The translations under genes and the position numbers were made by a program. The notes below the pieces were generated by a model. It ran no database searches. It saw only the letters and a list, made by a program, of their open reading frames with translations, and had not been told where the DNA came from. From Xenophilus sp. L33 (GTDB taxonomy: Bacteria > Pseudomonadota > Gammaproteobacteria > Burkholderiales > Burkholderiaceae_C), in contig NZ_LMUW01000198.1 in the NCBI RefSeq assembly GCF_009765735.1, forward strand, positions 32,164 through 94,688: DNA of 62,525 nt. Reading direction: 5' to 3'. Shown piece by piece: positions 25,167 through 33,258 of the stretch. Numbering within the stretch: the stretch's first letter is position 1; each line of letters begins with the position of its first letter.

Positions 25167-26627
25167 ATGCAATATTCCAGATCATCGCGAACTGCTTTCT
25201 GCGCATGCCTCGTCTTTGGGAGCTTTGTCATGGCCGATTCACACGCTCAGACCGCTGCCGTCCCTTCAACAGTCGCTGTCTCGGTAGACAACTTCGTCCG
25301 TGCCGTGTCCGCTGCCGAGGCCAGGGCCATCGCCAAGGAAGCCTACGTCTACGGCTTCCCGATGGTGGACAGCTATCGCATCCAGTATTCGTACGCGATC
25401 GACAGGAGCAGCCCGGAATTCAAGGCGCCGTGGAACGAGATCGCAAGTTCGGCTCGGGTCTACACGCCGGAGGACAAGGCCGTCCAGACCCCCAACTCCG
25501 ACACGCCCTATTCGTTCCTTTCGCTGGATCTTCGTACCGAGCCGATCGTGCTCACCGTGCCGCCGATCGAGAAGACGCGCTACTTCTCCGTGCAGCTGAT
25601 CGATGCCTACACCTTCAACTTCGCCTATCTTGGAAGTCGCGCGACCGGCAATGCTGGTGGCAGCTACCTGATCGCAGGTCCGAGCTGGAAGGGCAGCAAG
25701 CCGCCCGGCGTCAAGGCCGTGATCCGCAGCGAAACGCAGTTCATTACCGCGCTCTATCGCACGCAGCTTTTCGGGCCTGACGACCTGGAAGCCGTCAAGA
25801 AGGTGCAGGCCGGCTACAAGGTACAACCCCTCTCGGCCTTTCTGGGCAAGACGGCGCCTGTGGCGGCACCGGCGATCGATTTTCCGAAGCCGTTGAGCAC
25901 AGAGGACGAGCGCACCTCGCCAGAGTTTTTCAGCATCCTGAATTTCCTGCTCGGCTTCGCTCCGACCGATCCGTCCGAGAAAGCCTTGATGGGTCGCTTT
26001 GCGAAGCTCGGTATCGGCGCGGGCAAGAAGTTCGACTTCGCGTCGCTCCCACCCAACCTTCAGCAAGCGGTGAAAGACGGTATGGCCGACGCATGGCAAG
26101 CCAACGCGGCGACCCTGAAGCGCCTGGACACGCATCAGATCAGCAGTGGCGATCTCTTCGGTACACGCGCCCACCTCAAGAATAACTACCAATACCGCAT
26201 GACGGCGGCCGTCGCGGGCATCTACGGCAACTCCCAGGACGAGGCGATGTATCCGGTGCTCGCGGTCGATTCGGAAGGCCGCCCACTTGACGGGTCGCAC
26301 CGCTACACGCTGCGTCTCCCGCCGGGCAAGCTGCCTCCGGTCAACGCCTTTTGGTCGGTGACGATGTACGGCATGCCTGAAAGCCTGCTCGTGGCCAATC
26401 CGATCAATCGTTACCTGATCAACTCACCTATGCTGCCGCAACTCAAAAAGGACGCAGACGGCGGGGTGACCATCTATGTCCAGAACGCCTCGCCGGGACC
26501 CGACAAGGAGCCGAATTGGCTGCCCGCTCCCCAAGGTCCCTTCAAGGCTGCAATGCGTCTGTACTGGCCGAAGAAGGAAGCCCTTAGCGGTCAGTGGAAG
26601 GCGCCCGCGTTGCAGAGGATCGAGTAG
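25167..26627 (+). CDS. secreted DUF1254/DUF1214 protein
   Basis: 486-aa protein with an N-terminal signal peptide (MQYSRSSRTAFCACLVFGSF, cleavage probably after SHAQ near residue 28). DUF1254 domain (EAYVYGFPMVDSYRI, TPNSDTPYSFLSLDLRTEP, YFSVQLIDAYTFNF) and DUF1214 domain (FWSVTMYGMPESLLVANPINRYLI, GVTIYVQNASPG, NWLPAPQGPFKAAMRLYWPK) in the usual order and length. Function of the family is not established; members are periplasmic. The start at 25167 is chosen for the signal peptide; the frame is open to 25095 and the ribosome site is weak. Its promoter region touches the IS right end. Confidence 0.9.
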   Translation: MQYSRSSRTAFCACLVFGSFVMADSHAQTAAVPSTVAVSVDNFVRAVSAAEARAIAKEAYVYGFPMVDSYRIQYSYAIDRSSPEFKAPWNEIASSARVYTPEDKAVQTPNSDTPYSFLSLDLRTEPIVLTVPPIEKTRYFSVQLIDAYTFNFAYLGSRATGNAGGSYLIAGPSWKGSKPPGVKAVIRSETQFITALYRTQLFGPDDLEAVKKVQAGYKVQPLSAFLGKTAPVAAPAIDFPKPLSTEDERTSPEFFSILNFLLGFAPTDPSEKALMGRFAKLGIGAGKKFDFASLPPNLQQAVKDGMADAWQANAATLKRLDTHQISSGDLFGTRAHLKNNYQYRMTAAVAGIYGNSQDEAMYPVLAVDSEGRPLDGSHRYTLRLPPGKLPPVNAFWSVTMYGMPESLLVANPINRYLINSPMLPQLKKDADGGVTIYVQNASPGPDKEPNWLPAPQGPFKAAMRLYWPKKEALSGQWKAPALQRIE

Positions 26628-26749
26628 CGCAGAAGAGTGCGTCGTAGTGTTCGTGAGCAAGTGACAAGTAGAGGGCTGCTTCTGAGGCTTCAGAGAGTCA
26701 ACAATGGGCCCGAACCGGCTGTTCGGCTCTTCTCGTTACGCAAGTTCGG

Positions 26750-26935
26750 TCATTCATGCGTTGGTTTTGTCGGTGGCGCAATTGGCTCGTCAACGCTGAG
26801 GCCGCTCAGGTCAGCAAGCTGAAACAGCTTGCCGTCATCGTCTCTCATGGACAGTACGAGAGGCCGTCCAAACATGACTCCCACGCTCAAGCGACCCGGC
26901 TCGGCGAGCATTAAGTATTCGTGCAAAGTGAGCAT
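26750..26935 (-). CDS. possible small hypothetical protein
   Basis: 61-aa frame starting MLTLHEYLMLAEPGRLSVGV and ending EPIAPPTKPTHE; the composition is protein-like and the surrounding 330 bp (26628-26956) holds no other gene. No convincing ribosome site. It lies at the left edge of the integrated element, 21 bp beyond the last element gene, and could be its final gene. Confidence 0.35.
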   Translation of the reverse strand: MLTLHEYLMLAEPGRLSVGVMFGRPLVLSMRDDDGKLFQLADLSGLSVDEPIAPPTKPTHE

Positions 26936-26956
26936 GTTGTGTGAGCACGGTGAAAA

Positions 26957-27214
26957 CTAAACAGCCCCGTCGTCATTGGCGCCGTCGGTCTTCGTGACCA
27001 TGGGCGGCCGGTGCTGCAAAGCACGGTCGAAGGCAGCGTGCATGTCGGTCGGTCCCTCGTCGACCGCATCGGCGTGATCGATAAAGCCGGCCTGCTGCCG
27101 GCGCTGCAGTTCGGCCAGCAGGATGACGGCGGCGTGATCAAGGCCGATCTTTCGAGCGCGTGCGAGGACCCGTTTCTCGGGGCCGGTCAGCGTGCTTTTG
27201 CGAGTGCCAGTCAC
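26957..27214 (-). CDS. hypothetical protein, element
   Basis: 85-aa protein from a GTG at 27214 that overlaps the upstream stop by 4 bp (GTGA). Starts VTGTRKSTLTGPEKRVLARAR, then HAAVILLAELQRRQQAGF and a DEGPTDMHAAFDRAL stretch. Helical, no recognised family. The overlap decides the start. Confidence 0.6.
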   Translation of the reverse strand: MTGTRKSTLTGPEKRVLARARKIGLDHAAVILLAELQRRQQAGFIDHADAVDEGPTDMHAAFDRALQHRPPMVTKTDGANDDGAV

Positions 27215-27888
27215 GCCTGTGCCCTCGCGAAAAGCCGGGCGATGCGCTTCGGAATCGACAGCGGCTGCGTCGGGCTGCTGCCCTCGATGTAGGGACCGGC
27301 CATCGACAGGCCGCCGGTACCGTAGGCCGCATCGACTGCGACGCCATCGGCGATCAGCAACGCGGCGACCTCGCGGGTCACCATGACGAAGCCGACCTGA
27401 TCGCGGACCAGGGCGACGCCTCTCTTGAACACCCACACGGGCATGAACGCCGTGACGGGCGGGTGATCACCCGGCAGCGTCTCTGCCGGCGTGAACACAG
27501 CCGCGCCCGTAAAGCCCGTCAGGTCGTCGCCCGGCTGCAGCAGGTAGGCGAAATCGAACGTGTTGCCGGGCGCGTCGACGGCTGACGCGACTATCGTCTG
27601 CTCGTCGAGCGATGTCGGCGGGCCGCCCACCTGAATGATCAGCACCTCCATGTCGACGACCAGCCTGCCGATGTTCGGACCGCTGGTGCCGGCGCGAAGC
27701 ATGCCGGTGCCGGTATCCGTCATCGACTGAATGATCAGCGACACGCTCGTGCTGCCGCCCTCGGGCTTGTCTCGGCCACGTCGCGAGGAAGGTACCTTGT
27801 GGAACGCTGCGACGGTTGTCGCAACGATCTTCTTCGCGGCACTGCGCAGCGTGGGCTTCGTCGCAGGCGTCGGGGGCTTGGTCGCCAT
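27211..27888 (-). CDS. hypothetical protein, element
   Basis: 225-aa protein starting MATKPPTPATKPTLRSAAKK: a basic Pro/Lys/Ala-rich N-terminal stretch (about 50 residues), then a mostly beta-type region (IGRLVVDMEVLIIQVGG, AAVFTPAETLPGD, MPVWVFKRGVALV, GLSMAGPYIEGSSP). Not recognised. Ten bases downstream of the collagen-like gene and overlapped by the next one. Confidence 0.65.
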   Translation of the reverse strand: MATKPPTPATKPTLRSAAKKIVATTVAAFHKVPSSRRGRDKPEGGSTSVSLIIQSMTDTGTGMLRAGTSGPNIGRLVVDMEVLIIQVGGPPTSLDEQTIVASAVDAPGNTFDFAYLLQPGDDLTGFTGAAVFTPAETLPGDHPPVTAFMPVWVFKRGVALVRDQVGFVMVTREVAALLIADGVAVDAAYGTGGLSMAGPYIEGSSPTQPLSIPKRIARLFARAQA

Positions 27889-27898
27889 GGCGCCGACT

Positions 27899-28603
27899 TC
27901 AGCGGACTCTCGATTCGCCGATCGCGCGCACGATCGCGTCGACCAGCGGTTCAAGGTCGCCGCTGACCGCGTGCTTGCCGGTGCTGTCGACGACATCGAA
28001 GACGACGCTCGATCCCCGCACGCGCACGCCCGTGATTTCGATCCTGCCGGCCGGGCCTTGCTCGCCCTTGCTGCCGCGCCCGGCGAGCAGGCGGGCCTCG
28101 CCGTCACCATCGACGACGAAGCTCCCATAGTCCTTCATGACGATGTCGCCGAGCATGTATTGCCTCGACGCATCGAACCCGCCGCAGAGGCGAAAGCCGC
28201 CGGTACCGATGCGTTCCCAATCGGGAGAGTCGCCGGGCTCGGCGACGGTGTCGGCGCTGGCGCGAAAAAGCATGCCGAGGTGGTGCGACACCGTCACGCC
28301 CGAGCGATGGACACCGCTTTTCCACTTCGGCGGCTGGCCGGCGTTGTCGAGCCGGGCCTGCAGTTCCTCGACGCGCGCGGTCAGGTTCACGATTTCTGCA
28401 TAGCGCTCCGCGTTATTTTTGACAATGCCCGTCAGCAGCATGAAGTCGAACCACGACATGCCACTCGGATAGCACTTGCCCTTCGGCATGGGCAGCGACT
28501 TGTCCCGCAGTCCGTCGCCGTCTTCGAGCTTGAAGTGCAGCCCGAATGCTTCGTCGATCGTCAGCGGCACCAGGGCCGGCGCGGGCTTCGCAACTTCAGC
28601 CAC
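27899..28603 (-). CDS. protein with a collagen-like GxQGPAG patch, element
   Basis: 234-aa protein from a GTG at 28603 (overlaps the upstream stop by 8 bp). N-terminal half with a helical segment (NNAERYAEIVNLTARVEELQ), then FDASRQYMLGDIVMKDYGSF, which resembles the Y-x-x-G-D-x-V pattern of small carbohydrate-binding or tail-fibre modules, followed by a short collagen-like run GRGSKGEQGPAGRIEITG and a beta-type end. Such layout is seen in phage fibre or adhesin proteins, but no structural neighbours support a virion role. Function open. Confidence 0.6.
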   Translation of the reverse strand: MAEVAKPAPALVPLTIDEAFGLHFKLEDGDGLRDKSLPMPKGKCYPSGMSWFDFMLLTGIVKNNAERYAEIVNLTARVEELQARLDNAGQPPKWKSGVHRSGVTVSHHLGMLFRASADTVAEPGDSPDWERIGTGGFRLCGGFDASRQYMLGDIVMKDYGSFVVDGDGEARLLAGRGSKGEQGPAGRIEITGVRVRGSSVVFDVVDSTGKHAVSGDLEPLVDAIVRAIGESRVR

Positions 28604-28970
28604 GGGGCACCCACACGAGCGCGCACTTCGGGGCCGGGTTCGCGGCTGAACGCAGCTTCGCTTCGGCCTGATTGCCGAGCGAAATTGCGCGGGCAACGCG
28701 CTCCGACAAGGTCAGCGGCGCCCGAGGCCGGTTCAGCACCGCGTCGGCAGCGGCGATTGCAGCGGCTGCGCGCGTCAGGGCGCGGGCATGGGCCGGGTTC
28801 TTCGTCTGCTGCCGCTGAACTACGCCCTTGCCGGCGCGCGTGTCTGCGATCAGTTCGGCGATGTCCGCGCGCATGGTGCGCATCTTCCCGAGCGGCGTGT
28901 CGATCACGAAGGGCTGACCCGTCGCGGCGGTCGCGAGGCCGCGCATGTTCGCGGTGCGGTACGTCGTCAT
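28596..28970 (-). CDS. hypothetical protein, element
   Basis: 124-aa protein starting MTTYRTANMRGLATAATGQP; helical, Ala-rich middle (HARALTRAAAAIAAADAVL) and end KCALVWVPRG. The ATG overlaps the upstream stop (ATGA, 4 bp), which fixes the start. Not recognised. Confidence 0.65.
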   Translation of the reverse strand: MTTYRTANMRGLATAATGQPFVIDTPLGKMRTMRADIAELIADTRAGKGVVQRQQTKNPAHARALTRAAAAIAAADAVLNRPRAPLTLSERVARAISLGNQAEAKLRSAANPAPKCALVWVPRG

Positions 28971-29434
28971 GACGCTGCCCCTTCGGCCTTCGCCGTGATG
29001 TTCGAGCGATCGGCATCGGCCGGCGGTACCGGCGGCGTGCTGAAGGCGGCGATCGTGTCGACGACCAGTCGAATGCACATGGCCTCGCGGCTATCGGACG
29101 CAGCGTCCATCGGCAACGCTTCGAGGATCGCGCCGAAGCGCTTGAGCAGGCCGCGCGCGGTGTCGACCTGAACGAAACGCTTGCGGCGCTCGGCCTCGGC
29201 CGCGATCCGGTCGGCGCTGTTCATGAATTTCATGTGTTCCTCACGGGCTTGATCTTCGGCGCGCGCCCTTGCGTCTCCCTCGCTCAGGATCGCAAGGAAT
29301 CCGTCGAGCGTGGCCGCTACACGGTTCGGTTCCGGCAGCGGTTGCCGGCGGTCCGGGTCGGCCTGCCAGCCGCCGAGGCCGCCGATCTGCTCGGGCGCGT
29401 GACGGGGGGCTTCGAAGTCAAGGGTCGAGGGCAT
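28967..29434 (-). CDS. hypothetical protein, element
   Basis: 155-aa protein starting MPSTLDFEAPRHAPEQIG, with a Pro-rich leader and a charged helical centre (ARAEDQAREEHMKFMNSADR) that may form a coiled coil. Strong AAGGAG ribosome site 7 bases before the ATG at 29434. Not recognised. Confidence 0.7.
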   Translation of the reverse strand: MPSTLDFEAPRHAPEQIGGLGGWQADPDRRQPLPEPNRVAATLDGFLAILSEGDARARAEDQAREEHMKFMNSADRIAAEAERRKRFVQVDTARGLLKRFGAILEALPMDAASDSREAMCIRLVVDTIAAFSTPPVPPADADRSNITAKAEGAAS

Positions 29435-29445
29435 GGCGAACTCCT

Positions 29446-29733
29446 TCAGTGGGTCGCATGCGCGCGCGCGGCGGGTGCGAGTTCGGGGTAGGCGGCCAGC
29501 GCGCCGCGCAGCACGGCGGGATCGGCCAGCACGACGCGGCGCATCTGGTGCGCGATGCAGCCGTCGGCGATCTGTGCGTCGCTCAGCACCAGCCGCAGCG
29601 CGGCGATGTCGGCCGGTACAGAACCGCTGTCGAGGAATTCGAGGATGCCTGTGCGTAGCAGGTGCAGGTCGAGGGCAGCGGCCTCGATGCCGAGCGCCGA
29701 AGACTCGTGAGACGGAACGCGGAACACGAGCAT
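29446..29733 (-). CDS. hypothetical protein, element
   Basis: 95-aa protein starting MLVFRVPSHESSALGIEAAA; acidic and helical (ALRLVLSDAQIADGCIAHQM). The start at 29733 is chosen for a GAAAGG site; the frame is open upstream to 29838. First gene of the left module of the element, 168 bp from the opposing DUF3102-like fragment. Not recognised. Confidence 0.65.
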   Translation of the reverse strand: MLVFRVPSHESSALGIEAAALDLHLLRTGILEFLDSGSVPADIAALRLVLSDAQIADGCIAHQMRRVVLADPAVLRGALAAYPELAPAARAHATH

Positions 29734-29901
29734 GACTGCCTTTCGCCCAGCGGGGCGGTGATAGGCGCGCGTCCAAACGCGCCAAGGTCTTGTCAGTGCC
29801 GACTGCATTTTGCTCCCGCTACGTGCCACGCGGCGCATGTGCCGGGCCGTCTGAGGCGTTTTTTCGGTCTAAGGCCACTGGACCCCGGCAGCGCCAGGAA
29901 T

Positions 29902-30110
29902 GTGGCGCAGGCGAGCGCGTGGGCGGCTGCGCGGCGCCTCGATGCGGGCATGCGCCTGATCGAGGTCAAGGCCCGACTGCCGGACACGACGGATGTCCGG
30001 CAGTCGCATGGTTTCAAAGGGTGGTTGGACCGAAACGGCATCCCGGAACGGACGGCTTACAACCTCATGCGCGACGCCGGCTTCACCGAGGACCGGCTTG
30101 CCGCGCTCTA
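29902..30110 (+). pseudogene. DUF3102-like coding fragment on the opposite strand
   Basis: From a possible GTG at 29902 (AGGA 4 bases upstream) the plus strand reads VAQASAWAAARRLDAG, then LIEVKARLPDT, HGFKGWLDRNGIPERTAYN and LMRDAGFTEDRL. This matches the pattern of DUF3102-type proteins of mobile elements (alanine helix, G-x-x-L-x-E-x-K, HG-x-F-x-x-WL, S/E-R-T-A-x-x-x-MR). After 30110 the frame continues only as the antisense of the neighbouring minus-strand gene, so the 3' part seems lost. Confidence 0.45.
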
Positions 30111-30416
30111 CTCGTCGGCTTCAGTAATGCCGGCTCTGAGCAAGGCGAGCTTCGTCTTGAGTTCGGCGAGTTCTAGGTGCTTCGCGGTCATCCCGACCAT
30201 GTATTCGCGGTCGTCGACGAAGCGCCGCAGGATCGCATTCGTCAACAAGTCCCGCAGCGGGACATCGCCGAGCACTGTGCGCGCCGCCTGCAGTTCAGGC
30301 GACAAGCCGCGCAATATTTGTGCGGTGACCTCGTCGTGCGCGGCTTGCAAGAGGGTGCCGACGGCAGCCGCATAGGCGTCCTCCAGCACGTCAGGCGGGG
30401 TCGGTTGGTCGTCCAT
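30108..30416 (-). CDS. hypothetical protein, element
   Basis: 102-aa acidic helical protein starting MDDQPTPPDVLEDAYAAAVG, ending LKTKLALLRAGITEADE. Strong GAAGGAG ribosome site 7 bases upstream. The helical C-terminal half (TAKHLELAELKTKLALLRAG) may be a coiled coil. Its 3' end abuts the DUF3102-like fragment. Not recognised. Confidence 0.7.
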   Translation of the reverse strand: MDDQPTPPDVLEDAYAAAVGTLLQAAHDEVTAQILRGLSPELQAARTVLGDVPLRDLLTNAILRRFVDDREYMVGMTAKHLELAELKTKLALLRAGITEADE

Positions 30417-30442
30417 GTCGGCTCCTTCGGTGATTGTTCAGA

Positions 30443-30673
30443 CTATCCCTGCCGGGCGCGCGCGTCCCGTTCCTCGATCAGCGACAGCCAGGAAGAAAGG
30501 TCGTCGAGGTCGGCGAAGCCGGACAGCTTGCCGGCGTGCCTCGCCATGAACATCAGCGAGCCGTCGGCGGCGTGCTCGATGAAGGTCGAGGTGCGACAGC
30601 GGGCAGCGCGCTCGACCAGGGCGTGCCAGCGGGCGCGCTGGTCTGGCGGCAGGGCGATCAGCGGATCGGTCAT
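30443..30673 (-). CDS. hypothetical protein, element
   Basis: 76-aa protein starting MTDPLIALPPDQRARWHALV and containing TSTFIEHAADGSLMFMARH, then LDDLSSWLSLIEERDAR. A GAAAGAG-like ribosome site precedes the ATG. 26 bp upstream of the next gene on the same strand. Not recognised. Confidence 0.65.
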   Translation of the reverse strand: MTDPLIALPPDQRARWHALVERAARCRTSTFIEHAADGSLMFMARHAGKLSGFADLDDLSSWLSLIEERDARARQG

Positions 30674-31321
30674 GGCGCTCTTTCGTCAACTGCCGGCATC
30701 CCGGTAGTTAGAAATCGGTGGCGGGCCATTTACCCGGAATCGGGTAAATGCGATCGACGACCGTGACCGGTACCCACTGATCAACCGACGACGGCCTGAA
30801 ATTGCAGGCCGTTGAAAAGGCCGGAATTCCGGCCTATGCATCAGGTGCATGGTCATCGCGCAATCCATGAAAAATTCGCATTTAATCTGTCTCCCCGTGA
30901 GCAGGGCTTGGATGACCGAAGGCCAATCGATCCGGCGAAGACTGCCCCCCAATCGCGTGAGCGGGTCCCGGGGCCGCAGGTCGGTCTCGATGTCGAGCGC
31001 GAATCGATCGCATTGCGATGGCATTCGGAGCCGGGCTCGGTTTTGAGCCGAGCGCCGGCCGTGCCGATGCACTGGTCCGGTCCACGTGGAACGCCAGCGA
31101 CGGCGCAAGGGGTGCCCCATGCGCCCGCAGCACCGAGGTCGAGCAGGTGCAGCCCTGTGCTGCAGCCAGCCCCGCCAAGAACGCGCCAGACGGCCCGCTG
31201 CGAACCCGCTGGGCCAAGGGGCGCCCCTATCCCCTTGACCATCTGGCAGCAGGCGCGAGCAGGCCCGCGTGCACATTGCGCACGGCAGTGGTGCCGGCCA
31301 GGGCGGGTACCCCCATGCCGA
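30674..31321. other. 648 bp in the element without a confident gene
   Basis: Open frames of 110-200 codons exist in several phases on both strands, but none has protein-like composition throughout, a good ribosome site or a recognised motif. The part near 30720-30880 is less GC-rich, with short GGCCGGAAT/ATTCCGGCC palindromes around 30800-30835 (AGGCCGGAATTCCGGCCT). It separates the HNH gene from the left module and could hold a promoter or an RNA. I do not call a gene. Confidence 0.4.
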
Positions 31322-31756
31322 TCAACAGGCCATGTCGTCATCGCCATCCCGGACCAGCCGCCGCCGCGTCACGGGCTCGCCCTCGGGCTCGCCATGGTCG
31401 ACCAGCGTGCGACCCATGACCATGCGCTCGGCAAGCTGCTCGGCGGTGATGCGCTTGTGGCAGTCAACGTGCACGGCTCGCATGTTGTCCCATGCGTGGG
31501 TTCCGCCAAGGTAGACGGGCACGATGTGGTCGACCTCCATGGTCGCCATCGTCAATTTCACAGGTGCGCCGGCCATGCAATCCGGGCACTCGCAAAGCTG
31601 ACCCGACCGGGAGAACAGCCGTTTGCGGATGGCCTTAAGACTTCCACCCGTGAGGCGATCGACCACTTGCTCGGCGGCCCTGTGCTGGATCGGGGGAATG
31701 CTGTTGCGCTGATAAGCGAGGGACGGCTTGAGCATCTTCACGGTGGGGCACCTCAA
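31322..31756 (-). CDS. HNH endonuclease
   Basis: 144-aa HNH-family nuclease. The ββα-metal motif is clear: zinc-type Cys pair CECPDC, MEVDHIVPVYLGG (catalytic His), WDNMRAVHVDCHKR (Asn and last Cys/His). HNH enzymes of this size occur beside phage terminases and in mobile elements, where they cut DNA in packaging or recombination; no terminase is present here. The ATG at 31756 overlaps the previous stop by 4 bp; a second ATG lies 7 codons in. Confidence 0.85.
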   Translation of the reverse strand: MRCPTVKMLKPSLAYQRNSIPPIQHRAAEQVVDRLTGGSLKAIRKRLFSRSGQLCECPDCMAGAPVKLTMATMEVDHIVPVYLGGTHAWDNMRAVHVDCHKRITAEQLAERMVMGRTLVDHGEPEGEPVTRRRLVRDGDDDMAC

Positions 31757-32298
31757 ATGCCAGCCAAGCGCTCGGCGAGCGGGCGCGGCTCGAATTCACC
31801 GAGGCCGCCGTCAAAGAACTCGTCGGTGATCCCATGCACCGCCTCGTCGAGCGCCTCGCTGGTGCGCGTCCGATTCAGGAAATGCATCATCCAGCACCAC
31901 GCCAGCGGCCGGACCTCGGTAGCGACATCCTCGCGATTGCGGGCCATGGCGCTGCATTCGAGGTTCAGGACCGATATCAGGCTAAGCGTCGTCCCGCCGT
32001 ATTCTCGAACCTGCTCGGTTTCGCGATCGGCCGGGTTGGTGTCCAAGGCCTCGAACACGAGGGTGCGGTCGACATCGCTGTCGTCCAGCGCCCGGCACAG
32101 CTTCCACAAGAATTCGCCGATCGCGATCTCGTGAAAGTTGGCTTGCAACAGTTCTTCCTGCTGCTCGGCGGTCCTGTTGGGCAGCGCGACGAGGGCGCGG
32201 CGGCGCTTGACGATGACTCGGGCGTAGGCGCGCAGGGTCGCCAGCTTGCAAGCTAGCTCAGCGCCGGCTTCGTCGCCGGTAAGGGTGATGAAGGTCAT
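31753..32298 (-). CDS. hypothetical protein, element
   Basis: 181-aa helical protein starting MTFITLTGDEAGAELACKLA, with EEELLQANFHEIAIGEFLWK-like helices and a C-terminal FFDGGLGEFEPRPLAERLAG. Excellent GAAAGGAG ribosome site before the ATG at 32298. Coupled to genes on both sides by 4-bp overlaps. Not recognised. Confidence 0.72.
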   Translation of the reverse strand: MTFITLTGDEAGAELACKLATLRAYARVIVKRRRALVALPNRTAEQQEELLQANFHEIAIGEFLWKLCRALDDSDVDRTLVFEALDTNPADRETEQVREYGGTTLSLISVLNLECSAMARNREDVATEVRPLAWCWMMHFLNRTRTSEALDEAVHGITDEFFDGGLGEFEPRPLAERLAGI

Positions 32299-32480
32299 GG
32301 TGCTCCTTTCGGTGGTGGGTTCTTTGCTGCTGCGAGGGCTTCGCGCGCCAGCCGGACGCGCGCCTGCACCTTGGTGGGTGGCGAGGCGTAGGCGCGGGCC
32401 TCGCGCTCGACCGCCGCGAGTTCGCGGGTCGCGTGGGCCAGGGCGAGCGGGGCAAGGTGGATGCGAGCGCGGATGGTCAT
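32295..32480 (-). CDS. small hypothetical protein, element
   Basis: 61-aa Ala/Arg-rich helical protein starting MTIRARIHLAPLALAHATRE, ending AAAKNPPPKGAP. Its stop overlaps the next start (ATGA). A GGGAAAA-like ribosome site precedes the ATG. Not recognised. Confidence 0.6.
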   Translation of the reverse strand: MTIRARIHLAPLALAHATRELAAVEREARAYASPPTKVQARVRLAREALAAAKNPPPKGAP

Positions 32481-32557
32481 GGTCGGGTTTTCCCGTGGAC
32501 ATCGGTCGGAAGGCGCATGGATAGGGGCTTGTGGGACTGCGTCGGCAAAATTGCCGA

Positions 32558-33037
32558 TCAGGGCTGGTCCGACTCCATGCTGTCGAAGCCGGACGCGTCA
32601 GGCCTGCCCTGCCACATCGAGGCGGTTTCCTGCCGGCTGCGGTCCACGTCACGACGAGCGGGACGCTGCGGTGGCTGCGACGGCGTTGCTTCCTCGCGCG
32701 GCCTGCGCGCAACGGCGACGGCCCGGTCGACCGATGACTTTTCGTGCAACGTCAGAATCGCTTCGGCCGAAAGCGTCGCCTGCGGGTGCGCGACGCCTTG
32801 CTGATCGGTCCAGACCGAAAGCTTGAGCGAACCCGTCACAGTCACGGCGGCGCCTTTGCCGAGGGACAGCAAGACCCCTTGCACCGTCTCGCCGAAGGCG
32901 AAGACCGAAACGAACGTGCTGCCAGCGTCGCCGCCGTCGTGGGTCACGAGCTTCGCCATCGTGTAGCGCTTGCCGCTTTGCCCTGTGCGCTGCTCGGGAT
33001 CGGTCCAGAGCTTGCCGCCGACCATCGCGGTGATCAT
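32558..33037 (-). CDS. ssb: single-stranded DNA-binding protein of the element
   Basis: 159-aa OB-fold protein: MITAMVGGKLWTDPEQRTGQ, KRYTMAKLVTHDGG, TFVSVFAFGETVQGVLLSLGKG, VTGSLKLSVWTDQQG, which follow the SSB strand pattern. The C-terminal third is disordered and ends SGFDSMESDQP, an acidic tip somewhat like that of SSB but without the DDDIPF core. It is distinct from the ssb at 812. It starts directly downstream of the repeat-rich intergenic region and the replication protein gene, which supports a role in element replication. Confidence 0.8.
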   Translation of the reverse strand: MITAMVGGKLWTDPEQRTGQSGKRYTMAKLVTHDGGDAGSTFVSVFAFGETVQGVLLSLGKGAAVTVTGSLKLSVWTDQQGVAHPQATLSAEAILTLHEKSSVDRAVAVARRPREEATPSQPPQRPARRDVDRSRQETASMWQGRPDASGFDSMESDQP

Positions 33038-33073
33038 TCCTGCGTCCTCGCGGTGACGGCCGTCTGCCGGCAG

Positions 33074-33247
33074 TGTTTCCGGTGTTTCCCTGTTTCCGGG
33101 GGTGTGTCGCGCGAATACGCGCGCGCAGGTGTGTAGGGGTACGTAAACATAGGAAACACTCTCTCTTCTAAAGAGATTTCTATTGGGAAAAGCTGCGCCC
33201 CTTGTGTTTCCCGGCCATGGCGGAAACAGAATGGAAACTTGGAAACA
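33074..33247. repeat. cluster of eight GGAAAC-core repeats, candidate origin
   Basis: Between the ssb start and the replication-protein stop. TGTTTCC occurs at 33074, 33083, 33091 and 33205; its complement GGAAACA at 33152, 33222 and 33241; and GGAAACT at 33233. Spacing between the tight pairs is 8-9 bp on both sides, with a less GC-rich centre (33135-33190) and a CGCG-rich palindrome near 33107-33126. Clustered short repeats in both orientations beside a replication gene are typical of iteron-type origins; they could also be operator sites for an element repressor. Confidence 0.6.
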
Positions 33248-33258
33248 GTCACGGCTTT

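Noticed and set aside
26760..26790. GGTGGCGCAATTGGCTCG as a possible distal attachment copy of the tRNA-Val 3' end
   Set aside because: It resembles GGTAGGCGCGATTGGACTCG only with gaps and mismatches; a real att core should be identical over a longer run.
30812..32134. 440-codon plus-strand frame over the gap and HNH region
   Set aside because: Its second half is antisense to the HNH and next genes; the first half has no ribosome site or motif.
33034..33252. 72-codon minus-strand frame across the repeat cluster
   Set aside because: It spans the repeated heptamers, has no good start, and would make the candidate origin coding; the repeats explain the region better.
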